A DNA stretch of 7,898 nucleotides. It comes from Flavobacteriales bacterium (GTDB taxonomy: Bacteria; Bacteroidota; Bacteroidia; Flavobacteriales_E; Vicingaceae). Under the pieces are notes generated by a model. The model was not told where the DNA came from, did no database searches, and saw nothing but the letters and a program-made list of their open reading frames with translations. Position numbers and translations under genes: made by a program. How positions within the stretch are numbered: the stretch's first letter is position 1; every line of letters begins with the position of its first letter. This document shows, piece by piece, positions 1-6,101 of this stretch. The stretch lies in assembly GCA_029262915.1 (NCBI GenBank), contig JAJCYN010000103.1, positions 1-7,898 on the forward strand, read 5' to 3'.

Positions 1-105
1 AGTAATAATGATGGATCCAAACTCAAACTCTTCGATGTAGAGATAAGATCTAATACTATCGGCGAAGACAGAGTTTGGAATCTACACATCGATTGCGATA
101 AATAA
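1..105 (+). CDS. C-terminal fragment of an unrecognised protein (5' end outside window)
   Basis: Frame 1 is open from the first base and ends at TAA (103-105), giving the last 34 residues of a protein. The tail is rich in charged residues alternating with hydrophobic ones (for example KLKLFDVEI, then RVWNLHIDCDK), which suggests beta strands at the end of a globular domain. I do not recognise the family. The plus-strand reading is preferred because a hairpin followed by a T-rich stretch lies about 85 bases downstream on this strand (188-220). The opposite strand is also open here, but that product is serine/leucine-rich and looks like a shadow. No function can be inferred from so short a piece. 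Confidence 0.45.
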   Translation, partial: SNNDGSKLKLFDVEIRSNTIGEDRVWNLHIDCDK

Positions 106-112
106 CAATATT

Positions 113-148
113 CATATTTTTCACACTTTTCGTACTTTTCATATTTTG
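113..148. repeat. Four degenerate 9-bp tandem repeats
   Basis: Four consecutive 9-base units read CATATTTTT, CACACTTTT, CGTACTTTT and CATATTTTG, with consensus CATAYTTTT. They start eight bases after the stop codon of the partial upstream gene and lie before the hairpin terminator. There are too few copies to call a functional array. It could be a small replication-slippage minisatellite or part of the 3' untranslated region. Confidence 0.5.
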
Positions 149-187
149 TCTATTAAATGAGAAACGATAAAAAAAATGTCGAACTAG

Positions 188-220
188 AGGCCAAATGCTT
201 TTTGGCTTATTTTATTTTAA
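188..220 (+). terminator. Rho-independent-type terminator
   Basis: The arms GCCAAA (190-195) and TTTGGC (201-206) pair around a five-base loop, and the stem can extend by a G-U and an A-T pair. A T-rich run, TTATTTTATTTT, follows directly on the plus strand. It sits between the end of the partial plus-strand gene and the end of the convergent minus-strand gene that stops at 231. On the minus strand the same hairpin is followed by a T run only after about 14 bases, so it suits the plus-strand transcript better but may slow both. Confidence 0.6.
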
Positions 221-230
221 CATTTTTGGA

Positions 231-644
231 TTATCTATCACGCATCAATTCATTCGCAAAAAGATAACGATCATTTAAATTGAATGCATCTACTAATTTT
301 GTTATTGAAGATTGTTGCATTTTATCTGAAATGGAAGCATCTTCGTTATTGGGTTCAACGATAAGGTTTTCTTTTTCAAAAATTTGCTCTGTTTTTGGTA
401 ATTGTTCAGTAGTAATTTCGGATGCTATTTCTTGTTTTGTTTTGTTTTCTGTTTTTTGATTATTTTCTCGTTCTTGGAGTAAATGCCTCAATACAGCTAA
501 ATTTTCTTGCATTTTATTAATTTTTGCAAGAACTACACTTATTTCTAATGACGGGATCTGTCTTTTGTTAGAAAAATCTTGAGAATGTTCAATAACATTA
601 TTTAATAAATGATTTAACTCTTTGCGTAATTGTTCAATTTCCAT
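231..644 (-). CDS. Hypothetical Bacteroidota protein with helical N-terminus and C-terminal NDR-type motif
   Basis: This is a 137-residue soluble protein with no signal peptide or membrane segment. Residues 1-60 are leucine-rich and likely helical, possibly a coiled coil. Residues 60-110 are a low-complexity, Glu/Lys/Thr/Gln-rich linker. Residues 113-135 carry a conserved-looking helix including KLVDAFNLNDRYLFANEL. From memory, similar segments (INDRF.FI.ELF) occur in small uncharacterised Bacteroidota proteins, where a further short acidic helix follows. Here the protein stops four residues after the motif, so the C-terminus may be shortened. The ATG at 644 is the only sensible start. The gene is divergent from tdk (76-base gap) with no clear TAnnTTTG promoter. 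The real-gene call rests on length, codon use and that motif; function is unknown. Confidence 0.75.
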   Translation of the reverse strand: MEIEQLRKELNHLLNNVIEHSQDFSNKRQIPSLEISVVLAKINKMQENLAVLRHLLQERENNQKTENKTKQEIASEITTEQLPKTEQIFEKENLIVEPNNEDASISDKMQQSSITKLVDAFNLNDRYLFANELMRDR

Positions 645-720
645 AACTTCGAGGCTTGTTTTGATGTTGTTAAAACAATGCTATAAAGCTAATAAAATTT
701 CTGATTATATAAAGAATTGA

Positions 721-1299
721 ATGTTTTTAGAAAACACCATAAACCCATCAAATAAAAAGGGCTGGATAGAAGTTGTTTGTGGTTCTATGTTTTCTGGAAA
801 AACGGAAGAATTAATTCGAAGAATGAAACGAGCCCAATTTGCAAAACAAAAAGCCGAAATTTTTAAGCCAGGAATTGACACACGATATGATGATGAATTA
901 GTTGTTTCCCACGATGCAAATGAAATTCATTCTACTCCTGTTCCCTCATCTTCTAATATTCTTATTTTAGCAAATAATGTCGAAGTTGTTGGTATTGATG
1001 AAGCCCAATTTTTTGATGATGGATTAGTTGCAGTTTGTAATCAATTGGCAAATAGTGGAGTAAGAGTGATTGTTGCTGGATTAGATATGGATTTTAAGGG
1101 AGTTCCCTTTGGACCAATGCCAGGAATCATGGCTAGTGCAGAGTACATAACCAAGGTTCACGCTATTTGTATGAAATGTGGAGAATTAGCCAATTATTCC
1201 CATAGAATTATTGATAAAGAAGAGCTTGTTTTATTAGGAGAGGTTGATGAATATGAACCGCTTTGTAGAAATTGTTTTAGTAAGGCAACTAAAGATTAA
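721..1299 (+). CDS. tdk: Thymidine kinase (type II)
   Basis: This cytosolic salvage enzyme phosphorylates thymidine (and deoxyuridine) with ATP to give dTMP. At 192 residues it has the normal length of the bacterial type II family. The Walker A loop GSMFSGKT is at residues 21-28, the Walker B/catalytic segment DEAQFF at 93-98 (Glu94 being the expected general base), and the GLDMDFKG loop at 120-127. A structural zinc site is complete: C150-x2-C153 and C182-x2-C185. The lasso region around Y178-EPLCR matches thymidine-binding family members. The ATG at 721 leaves a 13-residue extension before the first strand, which is usual. No Shine-Dalgarno sequence is visible. The gene is followed directly and in the same frame by alr, so the two are probably co-transcribed. 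The assignment is secure. Confidence 0.97.
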   Translation: MFLENTINPSNKKGWIEVVCGSMFSGKTEELIRRMKRAQFAKQKAEIFKPGIDTRYDDELVVSHDANEIHSTPVPSSSNILILANNVEVVGIDEAQFFDDGLVAVCNQLANSGVRVIVAGLDMDFKGVPFGPMPGIMASAEYITKVHAICMKCGELANYSHRIIDKEELVLLGEVDEYEPLCRNCFSKATKD

Positions 1300-1341
1300 G
1301 TTATTAAAGAATTAGTTTACGATACTACCCTAGAAATTAAC

Positions 1342-2403
1342 ATGAATAATTTAGTCTCAAATCTAAATTATTTTAGATCATTATTAAATCCAACAACCAA
1401 AATAATGGTAATGGTTAAGGCATTTTCTTATGGTTTAGGAACTTATGAAGTTGCCAGATTACTAGAAGAGAATAATGTTGATTATTTAGGAGTTGCCAAT
1501 ATTTTTGAAGGAATAGAATTAAGAAAAGCAGGAATTAATTTACCTATTATGGTAATGAAACCAGAAGTAGATAGTTTTAATTTGATGGTTGACTACAAAT
1601 TAACACCCGCAATTTTTTCGCTACATGCATTAAAAGTTTTGCTAAAAAAAGTTGATAAGGTTCCCTTTGCAATTAGCCTAAAAATTGATACAGGAATGCA
1701 TCGTTTGGGTTTTAATGACAATGAAATTATTGAATTAATGGAAATTTTAAAGAAAAACCCTAATCTTAAAATAGAAAGTGTTTTTTCTCATTTAGCTGCT
1801 ACTGATGATTCAGCACATGATGACTTTACCAATCAGCAAATTAATGTGTTTAAACAAATAGCAAATATTATTTCTAATGAATTTGATTACCATATAGACA
1901 AACACATTTTAAATTCGAATGGAATTATTCGTTTTAATAATGCACAATTTGATATGGTAAGATTAGGAATTGGGTTATACGGGGTTTCTTCTGATGAAGA
2001 TACCCAACAAAAATTGCTGTCTGCAAGCACATTAAAATCTAAAATTGCTCAAATAAAATACATTTCTAGAGGAGAAACAATTGGGTATAGTAGGAAAGGA
2101 ATCGCTACAGAGAATTTAAAAATTGCTATAATTCCAATAGGTTATGCTGATGGTTTAAGTAGAAAACTAGGAAATGGTAATTGGCAAATGATTGTTAATG
2201 GAGAAAAATCTTCAATAATTGGTGATGTTTGTATGGATATGGTAATGATAGATGTTACCAATATTGATTGTAAAGAAGGTGATGAAGCTTATGTTTTTAG
2301 CGATAAAAACCCAATAACTAAAATGGCAAAATGTATTGGTACTATCCCTTATGAAATTTTAACTTCTTATTCACCGAGGGTAAAGAGGATTTTTTGTTAC
2401 TAA
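1342..2403 (+). CDS. alr: Alanine racemase (PLP-dependent); true start probably upstream of this ATG
   Basis: The enzyme interconverts L- and D-alanine for peptidoglycan in the cytoplasm. Numbered from the ATG at 1342, the PLP lysine is K26 in VMVKAFSYG, the KIDTGMHRLGF segment is 114-124, RLGIGLYG is 207-214, the catalytic tyrosine is Y249 in ETIGYS, IGYADG is 266-271, GDVCMDM is 294-300, and the C-terminal IPYEILTSYSPRVKR is 335-349. Both catalytic residues are present. K26 sits about 13 residues earlier than in the well-studied Geobacillus enzyme (K39). The missing part is encoded in frame just upstream: 1318-1341 reads YDTTLEIN, which aligns with the first conserved strand of the family. 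The frame is open back to the tdk stop (1297-1299) but contains no ATG, GTG or TTG. ATT at 1303 is one non-standard candidate start. The listed start is only the first conventional codon. In many Bacteroidota Alr is fused behind MurF; here it is not. Confidence 0.93.
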   Translation: MNNLVSNLNYFRSLLNPTTKIMVMVKAFSYGLGTYEVARLLEENNVDYLGVANIFEGIELRKAGINLPIMVMKPEVDSFNLMVDYKLTPAIFSLHALKVLLKKVDKVPFAISLKIDTGMHRLGFNDNEIIELMEILKKNPNLKIESVFSHLAATDDSAHDDFTNQQINVFKQIANIISNEFDYHIDKHILNSNGIIRFNNAQFDMVRLGIGLYGVSSDEDTQQKLLSASTLKSKIAQIKYISRGETIGYSRKGIATENLKIAIIPIGYADGLSRKLGNGNWQMIVNGEKSSIIGDVCMDMVMIDVTNIDCKEGDEAYVFSDKNPITKMAKCIGTIPYEILTSYSPRVKRIFCY

Positions 2404-3368
2404 TACCCCAAATTTTCTCTTACTCTGCTCAAAACACTTCGAGCAACAATACGTGCTTTTTCAGCACCTATTTTTAGTTTTTCGTCTAGCTCATCTAGGT
2501 TATCCATGTAATAATTAAACTGTTCTCTTTCTTTGCTAAATTTTTCGCAAATTAATTCAAACAACTCTTTCTTTGCATGCCCGTAACCATAATTTCCACC
2601 TTCATAATTTAATTTCATTTTAGCAATTTGTGTTTCTGAAGCTAATAATTTGTATAGTGCAAAAGCATTACAAGTAGCTGTCTCTTTTGGTTCTTCTAAT
2701 GGAGTACTATCGGTCTCAATGGACATCACTTGTTTTCTCAATTTCTTGTCATCTAAGAAAATATTAATCAAATTCCCTTTTGATTTACTCATTTTCTCAC
2801 CGTCAGTTCCAGGTATTAGCATGGTGTCTTTTTGCACAATAACTTCAGGTAAAATTAATGTTTCCCCCATTTTGTGGTTAAACCGGTTGGCAACATCTCT
2901 AGTCATTTCTATATGTTGCATTTGATCTTTTCCAACCGGAACCAATTCTGCATCATACAACAAAATATCTGCAGCCATTAACATAGGGTAACTAAATAAT
3001 CCTGAATTTACATCCTCTAATCTATCTGCTTTATCTTTAAATGAATGGGCTAATGTTAATCTTTGGTAGGGAAAAAAGCAACTTAAATACCAAGCAAGTT
3101 CCGTTGCTTCTGGAACATCAGATTGACGATAAAAAACAGTATCATTAGTATTTAACCCGCAAGATAACCAAGCTGCAGCAGTACAATTAGTGTTCTCTTT
3201 TAAGGTTTTTGCATCTTTAATTTGTGTAAGCGAATGCATATCTGCAATAAATAGGAATGCTTCATTATTAGCTTCGTTTGCCATTTTGATAGCTGGTAAA
3301 ATTGCTCCCAATAAGTTTCCTAAATGTGGTGTTCCTGTACTTTGTACTCCAGTTAATATTCTCGCCAT
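2400..3368 (-). CDS. trpS: Tryptophanyl-tRNA synthetase
   Basis: This class Ic aminoacyl-tRNA synthetase charges tRNA-Trp with tryptophan using ATP. The 322-residue length is typical for the bacterial enzyme. The ATP-binding HIGH-type motif appears as PHLGN (14-18), the KMSKS loop as GEKMSKSKGN (190-199), and the tryptophan pocket region includes SYPMLMAADILLYDAE (126-141) and VGKDQMQHIEMTRD (145-158). The C-terminal part (about 210-322) is the helical anticodon-binding region. The start MARILTGVQSTG fits the family, which begins directly with the first beta strand. The gene converges on alr with a four-base overlap of stop codons, leaving no room for a dedicated terminator. It is divergent from the acyltransferase gene. 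The assignment is secure. Confidence 0.97.
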   Translation of the reverse strand: MARILTGVQSTGTPHLGNLLGAILPAIKMANEANNEAFLFIADMHSLTQIKDAKTLKENTNCTAAAWLSCGLNTNDTVFYRQSDVPEATELAWYLSCFFPYQRLTLAHSFKDKADRLEDVNSGLFSYPMLMAADILLYDAELVPVGKDQMQHIEMTRDVANRFNHKMGETLILPEVIVQKDTMLIPGTDGEKMSKSKGNLINIFLDDKKLRKQVMSIETDSTPLEEPKETATCNAFALYKLLASETQIAKMKLNYEGGNYGYGHAKKELFELICEKFSKEREQFNYYMDNLDELDEKLKIGAEKARIVARSVLSRVRENLGY

Positions 3369-3448
3369 AGAACAAAAATATATTTTTTATAGTTAGTATA
3401 AAGTAAAAAGGTGATTAAGTGGGTTAGTAAAAAGAGAATTCCTTTTTA

Positions 3449-3456
3449 TACCTTTG
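3449..3456 (+). promoter_or_regulatory. Bacteroidota -7 promoter element for the acyltransferase gene
   Basis: TACCTTTG is a perfect match to the Bacteroidota primary-sigma -7 consensus TAnnTTTG. A TTA at 3424-3426 (consensus TTG) sits 22 bases upstream, a poor but correctly spaced -33 element. The motif ends nine bases before the ATG at 3466, so transcription would begin within a few bases of the start codon. It overlaps the alternative TTG start at 3454, which argues against that start. Confidence 0.5.
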
Positions 3457-3465
3457 CTTGTCAAA

Positions 3466-4215
3466 ATGAAAAAAGCAAGAGAAATAATAGGCGGACTATA
3501 CAAGATATACATTTTTATATGGTTTACTATTTTGCTCCTTTTATTTTATCCTTTTTATTTAATGTTATTATTGAATGAAAAACATTTTAACAAAGGATTT
3601 AATTTATTGTTAGTGCATACAGGGATTTTAATGTATTTGGTTGGGATTTTCATGCAGGTAAAAAATAAAGACTACATTAAAAAAGGACAAGCCTATGTGA
3701 TTACTCCTAATCATTCTTCTTACTTGGACATTCTCATTTTGTACCAAACGTTTACTCAATATTTTGTTTTTATGGGGAAAAAGGAATTAGCAAACGTTCC
3801 TGTTTTTAATATCTTTTTTAAAAAAATGAACATTCCTGTTAACAGGAAAAGTAGTATGTCTGGGAAACGAGCTATGGAAAGGTGTGCAGAGGAATTGGAT
3901 AAGGGACATAGTGTTGTAATATTTCCAGAAGGGACTATTTCAGAAAATGTTCCGGAAATGTTACGTTTTAAGAGTGGAGCATTTAAATTAGCTATTGAAA
4001 AGCAAATACCAGTGCTTCCTATCGTTTTTTTTACTAATTACAAAAGGGTTGAAATGGCGGGTTTATTTTCTGGAAAAGCTAGCCCTGGAATTTCAAAGGC
4101 TATTATTCAAGAACCAATTTCAACTATTGGGATGACTGAGGAAGATATCGCACCATTGAGAGATAAAGTTTATAATATTATAAATGATGAATTATTGGCT
4201 TATAGCCAAAAATAG
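3466..4215 (+). CDS. plsC: 1-acyl-sn-glycerol-3-phosphate acyltransferase family protein (PlsC-like)
   Basis: This membrane-bound acyltransferase most likely transfers an acyl chain to lysophosphatidic acid to make phosphatidic acid, the phospholipid precursor. From the ATG at 3466 it has 249 residues. Two hydrophobic segments (about 15-37 and 45-64) anchor the N-terminus. The four family blocks follow: catalytic HX4D as NHSSYLD (H83, D88), block II around IPVNRKSS (123-130), block III FPEGTIS (153-159), and block IV around VLPIVF (183-188). An in-frame TTG at 3454 would add MLVK, but it lies inside the -7 promoter element, so the ATG is preferred. The gene is alone between divergent trpS and convergent aldehyde dehydrogenase. 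Related PlsC-fold enzymes acylate ornithine lipids or lipid A, so the exact acceptor is not fixed by sequence alone. Confidence 0.9.
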   Translation: MKKAREIIGGLYKIYIFIWFTILLLLFYPFYLMLLLNEKHFNKGFNLLLVHTGILMYLVGIFMQVKNKDYIKKGQAYVITPNHSSYLDILILYQTFTQYFVFMGKKELANVPVFNIFFKKMNIPVNRKSSMSGKRAMERCAEELDKGHSVVIFPEGTISENVPEMLRFKSGAFKLAIEKQIPVLPIVFFTNYKRVEMAGLFSGKASPGISKAIIQEPISTIGMTEEDIAPLRDKVYNIINDELLAYSQK

Positions 4216-4266
4216 CATATTAGATAAACCTAATGAAATTGGATACAGAGAGTAGTGAACCACTAA

Positions 4267-5709
4267 TTACAATTTAATACAAACATTTTTAGGTTCTGTA
4301 AAAAATTCAAAAGCATTAAACCCTCCTTCACGACCAACACCAGAATTTTTAACTCCACCAAAAGGAGTTCTTAAATCTCTTAATAACCAACAGTTCACCC
4401 ATACAATTCCTGAATGTAATTTTGAAGCAACATTGTGTGCTTTCGTTACATCTTGTGTCCAAACTGTAGAAGCTAATCCATATTTAGTGCTATTTGCCAT
4501 CATTAATACTTCTTCTTCAGTATCAAAAGGCATAATGGTTACAACAGGTCCAAAAATTTCTTCTTGATTGGTTCTGCAATCAAAAGTTAATCCTTCAATA
4601 ATTGTTGGTGCAATGTAATATCCGTTTTGTAATTCTCCGTCTAAATGAACTTGATGACCTCCTGTCAAAACTGTTCCTCCTTCTTCTTGAGCTAATTTTA
4701 CATAACTCAATACTTTTTCCATATGAGGTTGAGAAACCACAGCTCCTAAATTTGTATCTGTATCAAAAGGGTTTCCAACTTTCAATTTTTTGGTTTTCTC
4801 TACAAAAGCTATTTTAAATTTTTCATAAATCCCACGTTTCACAAAAATTCTTGATCCACACAAACATATCTGTCCTTGATTTGCAAAAGATGAGTGCATA
4901 GTAGTTTTTAAAGCTTTATCAAAGTCACAGTCATCAAAAATTATATTGGGATTTTTACCTCCTAACTCTAACGACATCTTTTTGAACATTGGTCCAGCAA
5001 TTTTTATAATTTCTGCACCAGTAACGGTTCCTCCAGTAAAAGAAATAACAGGAATATCTGTATGTTTTGTAATAGCTGTTCCTACTTTATGTCCCAGACC
5101 GTGTACAATGTTTAAAACTCCATTTGGAAGTCCTGCTTCAACACATAGTTCTGATAATAAATAAGCCGTAAACGGAGTAACTTCAGAGGGTTTCGCAACC
5201 ACCGTATTACCTGCAGCAAGTGCTGGAGCAATTTTCCAGGTAAATAAATACAACGGCAAATTCCAAGGGGAAATACAGCCACAAACACCTATTGGTTCTC
5301 GTAATGTATAATTAATTGCTGTGTCTTCCATTGCGTGCGATTCGGAAGCATAATGTAAAATACCTGTTGCATAAAAATTAAAATTACTCGCTGCTCTTGG
5401 AATATCAACTCGTTTTGCCAAGCTTAATGGCTTTCCATTGTCACGAGATTCTGCCTCTGCTAACCGATCTAAATTATCCTCAATTAATTGAGCCAATTTC
5501 TGCAAAATTCTTGACCGATCATCTTTAGGTGTCTTGCTCCATTTTGGGAAAGCAGCTTTTGCAGCTTTAGTTGCCAACTCAACGTCTTGTTCATCCGAAT
5601 CCGGGATTAAAGAATAAACCTCTCCAATTGAAGGATTATAGTTATCGATGTATGTTTTGGAAATTGGTTCAACTAACTCTCCATTTATGTAATTCTGTAT
5701 CTTCTGCAT
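4267..5709 (-). CDS. Aldehyde dehydrogenase, 2-aminomuconic/2-hydroxymuconic semialdehyde dehydrogenase type
   Basis: This NAD-dependent aldehyde dehydrogenase probably oxidises 2-aminomuconic or 2-hydroxymuconic 6-semialdehyde to the acid, as in kynurenine/tryptophan or catechol meta-cleavage breakdown. Numbering is from the in-frame ATG at 5727 (486 residues): oxyanion Asn156 in SPWNLP, cofactor K179 in KPSE, FTGGTVTG 230-237, general base E254 in LELGGK, catalytic C288 in NQGQICLCGSR, and EEIFGP 389-394. The signature NCWLLRDLRTPFGG (445-458) resembles the ALDH8A1/AmnC group, where an arginine here binds the substrate carboxylate (R450 or R453). The start at 5709 is preferred because homologues begin with M-QKIQNYINGEL, while the ATG at 5727 overlaps a weak -7-like element. 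No other gene of either pathway is visible. The substrate call is moderately secure; the family call is certain. Confidence 0.92.
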   Translation of the reverse strand: MQKIQNYINGELVEPISKTYIDNYNPSIGEVYSLIPDSDEQDVELATKAAKAAFPKWSKTPKDDRSRILQKLAQLIEDNLDRLAEAESRDNGKPLSLAKRVDIPRAASNFNFYATGILHYASESHAMEDTAINYTLREPIGVCGCISPWNLPLYLFTWKIAPALAAGNTVVAKPSEVTPFTAYLLSELCVEAGLPNGVLNIVHGLGHKVGTAITKHTDIPVISFTGGTVTGAEIIKIAGPMFKKMSLELGGKNPNIIFDDCDFDKALKTTMHSSFANQGQICLCGSRIFVKRGIYEKFKIAFVEKTKKLKVGNPFDTDTNLGAVVSQPHMEKVLSYVKLAQEEGGTVLTGGHQVHLDGELQNGYYIAPTIIEGLTFDCRTNQEEIFGPVVTIMPFDTEEEVLMMANSTKYGLASTVWTQDVTKAHNVASKLHSGIVWVNCWLLRDLRTPFGGVKNSGVGREGGFNAFEFFTEPKNVCIKL

Positions 5710-5752
5710 AAACTTTATTTGAACCATAAAAGTATTTAAATTTTAGTATAAT

Positions 5753-5784
5753 TTGGAACATATATAGTTTTTTATATATATTTG
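5753..5784 (+). promoter_or_regulatory. Promoter of the arsR-tauE-MBL/rhodanese operon
   Basis: TTG at 5753-5755 (-33 element) and TATATTTG at 5777-5784 (-7 element, a perfect TAnnTTTG) are separated by 21 bases, within the usual Bacteroidota spacing. Transcription should begin near 5790, about 20 bases before the ATG at 5813. No other promoter is visible between this point and the right edge, and the three genes are separated by only 3-4 bases, so this probably drives the whole operon. Confidence 0.65.
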
Positions 5785-5812
5785 CATCTATAAATATAGA
5801 TAACTATATGTT
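5757..5812. promoter_or_regulatory. Nested inverted repeats, probable ArsR operator
   Basis: AACATATATAGTT (5757-5769) and AACTATATGTT (5802-5812) are inverted copies that differ by a two-base TA insertion. They bracket the -7 element and the expected transcription start. Each copy is itself roughly palindromic (AAC...GTT). Between them a perfect 7-2-7 palindrome, ATCTATA-AA-TATAGAT (5786-5801), covers the expected start site. Repressors of the ArsR family typically bind AT-rich inverted repeats over the promoter of their own operon, so autorepression is the likely use. AT-richness makes chance repeats possible. Confidence 0.5.
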
Positions 5813-6097
5813 ATGATTGCATTAAATAAACTAGAATCCGCATCTGAAATGCTTAAAGCCATTGCTCACCCAACAAGAATAGCTATTGTTGGGATGTTAA
5901 ATGATAATAAAAAATTAAGTGTTACAGAAATTCACGAAACTTTAAAAATAGAACAGGCGGTTGCCTCGCACCATTTAAGTATTTTAAAAAACAAAGGTGT
6001 TTTGCTTTCTGAGCGTTCTGGAAAAAATTGCTACTATTCACTAAAGCATCAACGATTATCACAAATTGTTGAATGCATCGATAAATGTCAAGAGTAA
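5813..6097 (+). CDS. ArsR-family winged-helix transcriptional regulator
   Basis: This is a 94-residue dimeric winged-helix repressor. The opening helix leads to LKAIAHPTRIAIVGML (14-29), the classic ArsR segment. The helix-turn-helix spans about 36-61, with recognition helix EQAVASHHLSILKNKG (47-62). The wing is around LLSERSGKNCYYSL (64-77), and a C-terminal dimerisation helix finishes the protein. The metal-binding ELCVC motif of arsenic/cadmium sensors is absent. Three cysteines remain: C73 in the wing and C88 and C92 in the last helix, which could form a redox or persulfide switch. The gene heads an operon whose other products suggest sulfur detoxification, as with BigR and SqrR. The ATG at 5813 is preferred; an ATG at 5808 is out of frame and closes after two codons. 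The family is certain; the signal is inferred from context. Confidence 0.92.
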   Translation: MIALNKLESASEMLKAIAHPTRIAIVGMLNDNKKLSVTEIHETLKIEQAVASHHLSILKNKGVLLSERSGKNCYYSLKHQRLSQIVECIDKCQE

Positions 6098-6101
6098 ATA
6101 G

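Noticed and set aside
667..678. Palindrome TTGTT-AA-AACAA in the gap between the hypothetical gene and tdk
   Set aside because: Short and AT-rich, with no convincing promoter next to it and no candidate regulator; could be chance.
2650..2925. Plus-strand open frame of 91 codons
   Set aside because: It lies entirely antisense to the well-supported trpS gene and resembles no family; a shadow.
3190..3396. Plus-strand open frame of 68 codons
   Set aside because: Mostly antisense to the start of trpS, with no promoter or family match.
3454..3465. TTG start adding four residues to the acyltransferase
   Set aside because: The TTG is part of the TACCTTTG promoter element; the ATG at 3466 gives a normal N-terminus.
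4216..4266. Possible bidirectional terminator between the acyltransferase and aldehyde dehydrogenase genes
   Set aside because: Two five-base-pair hairpins exist (4219-4234 and 4253-4265), but neither is followed by a T tract on either strand.
4602..5164. Plus-strand open frames at 4602-4817 and 4946-5164
   Set aside because: Both are antisense to conserved parts of the aldehyde dehydrogenase, including its catalytic region; composition is that of a complement strand.
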